In this document: positions 1-6,400 of the stretch, piece after piece
How the letters are laid out: each line of letters begins with the position of its first letter
Numbering within the stretch: the stretch's first letter is position 1
Assembly: GCA_035524895.1 (NCBI GenBank)
Contig: DATLFI010000086.1
Coordinates: forward strand, 1-16,921
Reading direction: 5' to 3'
Length of the DNA: 16,921 nt
Source: DATLFI01 sp035524895
Lineage (GTDB): Bacteria; Acidobacteriota; Thermoanaerobaculia; Multivoradales; Multivoraceae
The notes under the pieces: model-generated
Database searches by the model: none
What the model saw: the letters and a program-made list of their open reading frames with translations, nothing else
What the model was told of the DNA's origin: nothing
Translations under genes and position numbers: made by a program

Positions 1-52
1 ACGGCGTCCATCGCCCATCGATGTAGACCCACTGCGCGCGGTTGTCGGACAT
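1..52 (-). CDS. 5' end of a class IV aminotransferase-like gene (partial; probable branched-chain aminotransferase)
   Basis: Only the first 17 codons lie in the window, starting MSDNRAQWVYIDGRWTP and running off the left edge. The ATG is at 50-52. It has a good Shine-Dalgarno sequence, GAAGAGG (63-69 on this strand), 10 nt upstream. A short stretch ending in 'Y/W-I-D-G-R-W-x-P' at the extreme N-terminus resembles class IV (IlvE-type) aminotransferases, which commonly begin with an 'x-W-x-D/N-G-x-x-V-P' strand. Aldehyde dehydrogenases can start similarly, so homology alone is not decisive. The context favours a branched-chain amino-acid gene: immediately upstream lies an Ile/Val/Leu-rich leader peptide with an attenuator. 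That the gene is real is fairly sure; its identity is an inference. Confidence 0.6.
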   Translation of the reverse strand, partial: MSDNRAQWVYIDGRWTP

Positions 53-69
53 GTGTGGTTTGCCTCTTC

Positions 70-102
70 AAAAACAAAAGCCCCCAGGAGGTCCTGGGGG
101 CT
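70..102 (-). terminator. Intrinsic terminator of the attenuator
   Basis: On the minus strand, AGCCCCCAGGA (102 to 92) pairs perfectly with TCCTGGGGGCT (89 to 79) around a 2-nt centre, giving an 11-bp GC-rich stem. It is followed at once by TTTTGTTTTT (79 to 70). The plus strand has no T-run after the hairpin, so the element acts on leftward transcription only. It sits 30 nt beyond the leader-peptide stop and just before the Shine-Dalgarno sequence of the gene at the left edge. That is the place for an attenuator rather than the end of an operon. Confidence 0.93.
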
Positions 103-166
103 CGTAGCTCGCTCTTGGGTGGTCGGCGATCGCTACGGGCCCCCGGTGCTGCTAAGCAGGAGGACC
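92..166 (-). promoter_or_regulatory. Attenuator RNA: alternative pause (1:2) and antiterminator (2:3) pairings
   Basis: Three competing pairings can be drawn by hand. In 2:3, GGGGGCCCGUAGC (144 to 132) pairs with GCUACGAGCCCCC (108 to 96), 12 of 13 positions with one C/A mismatch; this uses up the 5' arm of the terminator. In 1:2, GGUCCUC (166 to 160) pairs with GGGGGCC (144 to 138) including G-U pairs, enclosing an inner CUGC-UUA-GCAG hairpin (159 to 149). In 3:4 the terminator forms. The leader stop codon (133-135) lies inside segment 2, and segment 1 lies inside the Leu/Val codon run. A ribosome finishing the leader therefore blocks segment 2 and lets the terminator form. A ribosome stalled at the Leu/Val codons covers segment 1 and frees segment 2 for antitermination. 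This is the classic logic of trp/ilv/leu attenuation. The pairings are seen in the sequence; the mechanism is inferred. Confidence 0.87.
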
Positions 167-288
167 AGGAGCGTGACGATGCCGATGACGATCGCGTCGA
201 TCGACCGTCCGGCGAGCGGCTCCAGCGCCAGCGTCCTAGAGACGGCGCGGCCGAGGCCGAGGCGGCGAGCGAGTGGGCGGTGGCTCAT
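133..288 (-). CDS. Branched-chain amino-acid leader peptide (51 aa)
   Basis: The ORF starts at ATG (286-288) and ends at TAG (133-135). The N-terminal half is Arg-rich. From residue 30 it reads I-D-A-I-V-I-G-I-V-T-L-L-V-L-L-L-S-S-T-G-G-P-stop. Of residues 33-45, eleven are Ile, Val or Leu, with an unbroken L-L-V-L-L-L run at 40-45. Such clustering just before an intrinsic terminator is the hallmark of ilv/leu leader peptides. The alternative, a small single-pass membrane protein, is possible from hydrophobicity, but the interlocking RNA structures argue for a leader. The reading frame is closed by a TGA ten codons before the ATG. No clear Shine-Dalgarno sequence precedes it; the predicted 5' UTR is only about 18 nt. 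At 51 codons it is longer than most known leaders, so a later start (for example a CTG) cannot be excluded. Confidence 0.8.
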   Translation of the reverse strand: MSHRPLARRLGLGRAVSRTLALEPLAGRSIDAIVIGIVTLLVLLLSSTGGP

Positions 289-312
289 GACGTGCTGCGT
301 CGAGCTCAGGAC

Positions 313-340
313 CGTAGATCATCGCGTCGGCGCCTGTCAA
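313..340 (-). promoter_or_regulatory. Sigma-70-type promoter of the leader transcript
   Basis: The minus strand carries a perfect -35 box TTGACA (340 to 335). After a 16-nt spacer comes TCTACG (318 to 313), which matches three of six -10 consensus positions. The transcription start would fall near 306, about 18 nt before the leader ATG. The -35 box is convincing in such GC-rich DNA; the -10 is weak, so its exact register is uncertain. Confidence 0.6.
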
Positions 341-418
341 GCCAAGCCTCCGGGGGCCTCCGCAGAGCCCCGCCTGGGCGCGACGGCCACCCGGATGGGG
401 TTTCCTGTCGGGCATCCG

Positions 419-447
419 TTCCCCTGGCGCCTTCTTGGGGATATACT
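419..447 (+). promoter_or_regulatory. Candidate promoter of the SNF2 gene
   Basis: TATACT at 442-447 is a good -10 match. The hexamer 17 nt upstream, TTCCCC (419-424), is a poor -35. The predicted transcript would start near 454, giving a 5' leader of about 47 nt to the ATG at 501. The interval 289-500 has no gene on either strand that I can support. It holds this candidate and the divergent leader promoter. Confidence 0.35.
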
Positions 448-500
448 TCTACGCTTCGATTCCGTCTGTCCGTAGCTCGGTGCGCCCGCCGACTCATCGG

Positions 501-3485
501 ATGCCGCTCAGCAAGACCTCATCGGAAGAGCCCAGGAACCCGTTCTCGCGGCTGGAGTTCCATCGTACGGGTATCGGGCTGCTGCCCGACCCGCACGAGG
601 TCGATCCGGGCGTAGCGGTGCACCTCGCCCACGTCGCGGGCAGCCAGCGACCACTGACGTTCTGCTCTTGCGCGTCGGGTCGGCGCGGGTCCTGCCACCA
701 CCTGCAGCAGCTCCGGGCTCAGGTGCAGGACTTCCAGCGGGCCGCGAACGGCCGCAACTGGGCCGAGCTCTACCAGACCAGCGTCTGGCACGGCCTCGCC
801 CAGGTCCTGCACGAGGGAGGGCCCGTCGAGCTCGGCGACCTGCGAGTGGCGCACGACCCACAGGACGGCTCGCTGCGCTTCGTGCACGTGTCGGGTGCCG
901 AGCCGCTGCGCTTCCTCGAGCAGTCGCCGGCGACCATCCGGTTCCTCGAGCGCATCGGCAAGATCCCGCCCGGGCGCGGCTTCGCAGATCGCAACGGGTT
1001 GCTGCGACGCCTGCACATGTTCCTGCGCAGCCCCGACGAGCAACACCTCAACAAGGCGGGGATGTTCACCAACCGCCAGTCATTCGAGGGAGGCCTGTGG
1101 TGGCACGTTGCGTACCACGGCTTCCGGGAGCTGGGCGAGGATGCGCGCTTTCGCCTGCGCGTGGACCTGCGCACCGGTGGGCTCTACTTCCAGGTCTCGC
1201 GGGTCGACGCGGAGCCTGCTGCCGAGACGCCCGTGTTCGAGGTCGCCGTCGCGCCAGCGTATGCGGCGCGGTTCGTCGAGCTGCTGCAGGCCATCGCTTC
1301 CGCTGCGCCGGTTCCGGTGTCCGCGAGCGCGCTGTTTCGAGCGGGTCCCGACACGATGCTCGACGCGCCTGAGCTGCGGTCGGCGGTGGAGCTCCTGGTG
1401 GCGCACGGCGAGGAGACCCTCGACGAGGATCCCAAACGAGCGCCGTTTCGCTACGGCGAGCTGGCGTTCGTCGAGGAGCTCGGCGTCCTGGTGCGCCTCG
1501 ATGACGAGGCGCACCGCTGGGCCGACCGCGACCCGGAGGAGCTGCGCCTCCTGCCGGCGCGCATCGAGACGTTTCGCACCGAGGCACCCCACGGGCTCGA
1601 GGAGGTACCGTCGTTCCTCGAGGCCCCGCTCGGCGAGCTCGGCATCTTCACCGAGTTCGACTACATGGAGCTGATCCCCGACGAGAACGGCGAGGACGAG
1701 CCTGCGCTCAGTGGCCGCGGCTCGGAGCTCAAGCTCGACGTGCGCTATGGCTTCGGGGCAGACGAGGTCTCGCTGACCGAGCTGCTGCGCGCCAAGGAGT
1801 CAGGACAGCCCTACTACCAGACCAGCTCGGGTTGGATCGACCTCAACGCGCCGTCGCTTCGGGGCCTCTCCAGCCTGCTGCGGCGCAAGGAGCTGCGGGA
1901 GGCGCTCAAGGCGACCGGGGGCGGCGACTCGGTGCGACTCAACTCCGCAGAGCTGCTCCGGCTGCGCGCCTCGAGCGCCAAACCGATCCGCGTCGAAGGG
2001 CTGTCGGACCGCTCGCAGTTCTTGCAGCGCTTCCTCGATCTGCGTCCGGCCGAGCCGCTCGAGCTCCCGGCCGGGCTGCGCAGTGAGCTGCGCGCGTACC
2101 AGCGGCTCGGGCTCGAGTGGTTGAAGTTCCTGTACGACAACCGGCTCGGCGGCCTGCTCTGCGACGACATGGGCTTGGGCAAGACCCACCAGGCGATGGG
2201 CCTGATGGTGATGGTGCGCGAGCAGAAGCGAGTGCAGGCGCCTTTCCTGGTGGTGAGCCCGCGCACCGTCATCAGCCACTGGCGCAACAAGCTGCGCGAC
2301 TACGCCCCCGACCTGCGCGCGGTGCAGTACCACGGGCCGCAGCGCGACCTGGATGCTGCTCTCGCCGAGGGCGACGTGGTGCTGACCTCCTACGGGGTGC
2401 TGCGCAACGACGTCAAGCGCCTCCAGCCGGTGGATTGGGGGCTGGTGATCTTCGACGAGATCCAGCAGATCAAGAACCGCGCCACGCAGGGCTACCAGGC
2501 GGCGGCGGCGCTGCGCTCGCGCCTCAAGCTAGGTCTCACCGGCACGCCAGTCGAGAACTCGCTCGACGAGCTCAAGAGCCTCTTCGATCTGGTGCTGCCC
2601 GGCTACCTCGGCACCGAGGACGACTTCCGCGACCGTCACGGCACCGACCTCGAGCCAGACGACTGGCACCTGCAGAGCCTGCGACGCCTCACCGCGCCGT
2701 TCGTGCTGCGCCGGATCAAGACCGCGGTGCTCGACGAGCTGCCCGAGAAGATCGAGGACGTGCGCACCTGCGGCCTCTCCGACGAGCAGCTCTCGCTCTA
2801 CCGTCAGACCATCGCCACCAAGGGCGTGGCGCTGATGAAGAAGCTCGAGAACAAAAGCGAGCCGCTGCCCTACATCCACATCTTCGCGCTGCTCAACCTG
2901 CTCAAGCAGATATGCGACCATCCGGCGCTCGCGCTGGGCGAGCTGGAGCGATTCCGGGACTTCGAGTCGGGCAAGTGGGACCTGTTCCAGGAGCTGCTCG
3001 AAGAGAGCCTCGACAGCGGGCAGAAGGTGGTGGTGTTCACGCAGTACCTCGGCATGATCGACATCATGCAGCGGCACCTGAAGAGCCTGAACGTGCCTTA
3101 CACCACCCTCACCGGCGCCAGCCGCAACCGCGGCGACATCGTCGATCGCTTCAATAACGAACCCGAGTGCCGCGTCTTCCTCGGCAGCCTCAAGGCCGGC
3201 GGCACCGGGATCGACCTGGTCGGCGGCTCGGTGGTCATCCACTACGATCGCTGGTGGAACGCGGCGCGCGAGGACCAGGCCACCGACCGGCTCTATCGCA
3301 TCGGCCAGAAGCGCGTGGTGCAGGTGTTCAAGCTGGTCACCGAGAACACGCTCGAGGAGCGCATCGCGATGATCATCGAGCGCAAGCGCCGGCTGATGGA
3401 GAGCGTGGTGGTCGAGGACGACCCCAAGCTCAACAAGATCTTCACGCGCGAAGAGTTGATCGAGCTGCTGCGCGAGCCGGAGTAG
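501..3485 (+). CDS. SWIM zinc-finger SNF2-family ATPase/helicase (994 aa)
   Basis: This is a nucleic-acid-dependent ATPase of helicase superfamily 2, SNF2 group, which translocates along duplex DNA to remodel bound protein. An N-terminal SWIM-type zinc finger, CxCx7CxH, is formed by C55, C57, C65 and H67. A roughly 450-residue middle region has no motif I recognise. The two RecA-like lobes follow: motif I DDMGLGKT with K561, motif II DEIQ at 652-655, motif III TGTP at 680-683, a helicase C lobe with SLKAGGTGIDL, and motif VI QATDRLYRIGQ at 926-936 with both arginines. All catalytic motifs are intact. I chose the ATG at 501; a TTG at 435 would add 22 unconserved-looking residues. Neither has a clear Shine-Dalgarno sequence. 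The gene appears monocistronic and converges on tamB. The enzyme class is sure; the cellular role is unknown. Confidence 0.93.
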   Translation: MPLSKTSSEEPRNPFSRLEFHRTGIGLLPDPHEVDPGVAVHLAHVAGSQRPLTFCSCASGRRGSCHHLQQLRAQVQDFQRAANGRNWAELYQTSVWHGLAQVLHEGGPVELGDLRVAHDPQDGSLRFVHVSGAEPLRFLEQSPATIRFLERIGKIPPGRGFADRNGLLRRLHMFLRSPDEQHLNKAGMFTNRQSFEGGLWWHVAYHGFRELGEDARFRLRVDLRTGGLYFQVSRVDAEPAAETPVFEVAVAPAYAARFVELLQAIASAAPVPVSASALFRAGPDTMLDAPELRSAVELLVAHGEETLDEDPKRAPFRYGELAFVEELGVLVRLDDEAHRWADRDPEELRLLPARIETFRTEAPHGLEEVPSFLEAPLGELGIFTEFDYMELIPDENGEDEPALSGRGSELKLDVRYGFGADEVSLTELLRAKESGQPYYQTSSGWIDLNAPSLRGLSSLLRRKELREALKATGGGDSVRLNSAELLRLRASSAKPIRVEGLSDRSQFLQRFLDLRPAEPLELPAGLRSELRAYQRLGLEWLKFLYDNRLGGLLCDDMGLGKTHQAMGLMVMVREQKRVQAPFLVVSPRTVISHWRNKLRDYAPDLRAVQYHGPQRDLDAALAEGDVVLTSYGVLRNDVKRLQPVDWGLVIFDEIQQIKNRATQGYQAAAALRSRLKLGLTGTPVENSLDELKSLFDLVLPGYLGTEDDFRDRHGTDLEPDDWHLQSLRRLTAPFVLRRIKTAVLDELPEKIEDVRTCGLSDEQLSLYRQTIATKGVALMKKLENKSEPLPYIHIFALLNLLKQICDHPALALGELERFRDFESGKWDLFQELLEESLDSGQKVVVFTQYLGMIDIMQRHLKSLNVPYTTLTGASRNRGDIVDRFNNEPECRVFLGSLKAGGTGIDLVGGSVVIHYDRWWNAAREDQATDRLYRIGQKRVVQVFKLVTENTLEERIAMIIERKRRLMESVVVEDDPKLNKIFTREELIELLREPE

Positions 3486-3492
3486 CGCGCTA
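3483..3492. repeat. 10-bp palindrome holding two convergent stop codons
   Basis: TAGCGCGCTA is a perfect palindrome. Its left TAG is the stop of the plus-strand SNF2 gene and its right CTA is the stop of the minus-strand tamB. Only 4 bp separate the two genes, so there is no room for an intergenic terminator. Confidence 0.9.
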
Positions 3493-6400
3493 GCCGTCGT
3501 CCTCCTCGTCCTCCTCCTCGTCCTCCTCCCCCTGCCGCTTCTCCTCCTCCCCCTTCCGCTTCCCCGCCTCCACCGTGTACTGCAGGCTCGCTCCGGTGCC
3601 ACGTCCGGTGTCGGCCACGAGCGTCAGATGCTTGGTGAGCACGTAGCGGACGGTGAAGGTGCTGATGGCCTCGAACAGGCCGACGCCGTAGCTGACGTAG
3701 AGGCGTGGGGAGAGGAAGCGACCGACGACCAACGAGGCGTCGTCGAGGCCGCCTTCGAGTCGCAGCTCGTCGAAGCCGTAGCGGGTGGCGAGGTTCCGCG
3801 CGATCTGGTTCCCTGCGCGCAGCGACAGCGCGGCGGCAGCTTGCGCGAGCACATCGCTATCGGCCTCGCTGGTCTGTCCCGGCGCCCGGCCGAGCACGAC
3901 GTAGTGCAGGATCTCTGTCTCCGACATCGGGCGGTCGGCGATCAGGTCGATCACCGGCCGCTCGAGCGTGCCGCCGATCTCGACGCCGGCCCGCGTGCCG
4001 TCGACCGTGCGATAGGCGGTGACGTCGAGCCCGGGGTTCGTGATCGGGCCGCCGCCGAAGACCACGCGCCCGGACTCGATCTCGAGGTTCTGACCGTAGG
4101 CTCGGTACAGCCCGCCGTCGAGTCGGAGCTGTCCGCTCGCGGTCGTCGGCCCTCGCGCGGGTACCGTCACCAGGAGGGCTCCGCGCGGCTCCGTCTCGAA
4201 GCCGAAGCCGCGGAATTGGAAGTCCTCCCCGAAGCGCACGCGCACGCGGCCCGTGAGCGCGAGCTCCCGTGCCGCTGAGGTTGTAGGGTCCGTCGACAAC
4301 GTCGTCTCTCGCCCCACCACTACGACGTCTGGAGATATCCTCGCCGCGGTCGGCGGCAGCTCGCGCAGGTCGATGCGGGCCCAAGGGAAGACGACCTCTC
4401 CGCTCAGCGCGAGCGTTCCGGGCGCAACCACGAGCACCAGGTCCGGGCTGGCTCGCAAGCGCACGTCCGGCGTGTTCATGACCGCGAGGTCCTGGCCACG
4501 GAACGAGATCTCGGCGGCAAGCTCGCCAGCGACGGCCTGTAGGTTGCCCCCGATCTGCAAGGTCCCGGGACCGGAGCGCAAAGAGCCCGAGAGGGTCAGC
4601 GCCTCACCGAGACGGCCCTCGGCCTGCAGTTGCCCTTCACGGAGCTGCAGCCCCAGCTCGGGCACCTCGGCGGCGAAGTCGGCGAGCACGATCTTGCCGC
4701 CGGCCTCGGCTGCGCCCAGCGTACCGCCGAGGCTCAACGTCGCTTCGAGCTGGCCGCGGGTGTTCGACAGACGCGGCAGGAGACGCGCCAGCGGATCCAG
4801 CGAGTCGAGCGCGAGGTCGACCGTGCCGGCGAGCGGCTGGTCGAGCCAAGGCTCCCGTGACAAGGGCGAGTAGCCCGGCAGCTCGATCCGGGCATCGACC
4901 GTTCCGGCAGGGTCCTCGAGTCGGAACCGCCCTTCGACGGTGGCGCCGGTCGGCGTGGTACGAGCGACGAGGCTGGGCGTCGAGAACGGTATGTCGACCG
5001 GCAAGGCATCCGGCGCGAGGGTGAGTCCGGCGAGTTGGCCTTTCAGGTCGCGCAACTCCAACCGCCCGTCGAGTCCGGGGTTGTCGATCGTGCCGCGGAT
5101 GTCGAGCTCGGCGTCGAGCCGACCCGTCTCGAGCTCGAGCGCCGGGACCAGCGCGGCCCACCGGTCGAGCTCAGGGAGGCTGGCAACGACACGTCCCGCG
5201 ATCTCGTGCTCGCCGAGTGGCCTGTCGGTGCCGATCGTGTACCCCGGCAGAGCAAGCTCGAGCTCGAACGAGCCGCCGTCCTCGAAGCTTCCTTGCGCTG
5301 TCGCCATGATCCCGCTGGAGTCGAGCTCGGCCTCGCCCGAGAAGGCGAGCAGAGCGAAATCCCAGGGCGCAGAATCCGCTCCCTCGGGCGCTGCGACGCG
5401 GAGGAGCGCCGACGCCCGCTCGACGCGCAGGCTGGCCTGATCGATGCGCGCTCCGTCGCCCTCTACGCTCGCGCGGCCGGAGCCCGCGCCGCTCTCGACC
5501 ACCGTACCTTCGGGCAACCAAGGTGCGAGCAGCGCGAGCGGCAGGTCCTCGAACGCGGCGTCGACCTGCCAGGGCGACTCGGGATGCCAGGTGCCGTCGA
5601 GGCAGAGGCGCGCGGGCGCGCTCGGGTCCGATGCTCTCGGTCCGCTGAGGCGTCCGAAGCACGCCTGTGGCGTCTGGGGCGAGGTGCCGGCCTCGGATGT
5701 CGCGGCTCGCCCCGCGACGCTCGCGCCGTCGCGACCGATCTCGAGCCGTGCTCCTGGCGCGAGCAGCGTCCAGACGCCGAGGTCGAGCGCAGGCGCCGAG
5801 TCGCCGCCGGCCGGCGAGCCCGCGAGCGCTAGCTCCTGCAGGTCGAGGCGCAACTGGTCGAAGACTCCCTCCCACCCGGCGAGCTCGGAGGGCCGGTCGG
5901 TATCGGCCAGCAGCGCGCCCGCCGCCTCGGCCTCGATCGTGACTCCGCCGGCGCGGGCGGCGACCACGATGCGATGGGCGTCGCGGGTGCCTTCGACCTC
6001 GAGGTCGAGTCGCTCGAGACTGGTGACTCCTCGCAGCTCTGGCGCCACGATCTCTACGGCCTCGACCGTGATCTCCGCCGGACCGCCGGGCCACGCGCCG
6101 AGCCGTGCCGAGCCGGAAGCGCGGGTGGCGGAGCGGTCGAGCCAGCGCAGGGCCTCGCCCTCGAACGTGAACGTGATCACGGGCTGAGATCGGCTGCCGA
6201 CGAGCTGCCCCGCGGCCTGGAGCGCACCGGCGACGTCGGGGTGGATGGAGCGGAGATCCTCGGCGTCGAGCCGCCACTCCAGCTCCCACGACTCTCCGAG
6301 TGTGCCGGTAGCAGAGAGTTGCGCTTGGCCCGAGCTCGCATCGAGGCGTTCGACGGCGATCGTCGAGCCGTCGAGCACCAGCCGGGCTTCGCCGCTCACT

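Noticed and set aside
133..288. Reading the 51-aa ORF as an ordinary small membrane protein
   Set aside because: It is hydrophobic enough for one membrane segment, but its stop codon and Leu/Val codons sit exactly within mutually exclusive RNA helices ahead of a terminator, which the leader-peptide reading explains better. Not fully excluded.
435..500. TTG start at 435 for the SNF2 gene
   Set aside because: It adds 22 residues with no domain character and would begin upstream of the candidate -10 box at 442. The ATG at 501 is preferred.
53..615. Long plus-strand open frames (140 and 186 aa) across the left intergenic region
   Set aside because: Arg/Pro/Ser-rich composition typical of GC-rich shadow frames. 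They run through the terminator hairpin and opposite the leader peptide, with no domain-like pattern.
2529..3602. 357-aa minus-strand frame opposite the SNF2 helicase lobes
   Set aside because: The opposite frame contains all SNF2 motifs in order; this one is its antisense shadow and crosses into the tamB end.
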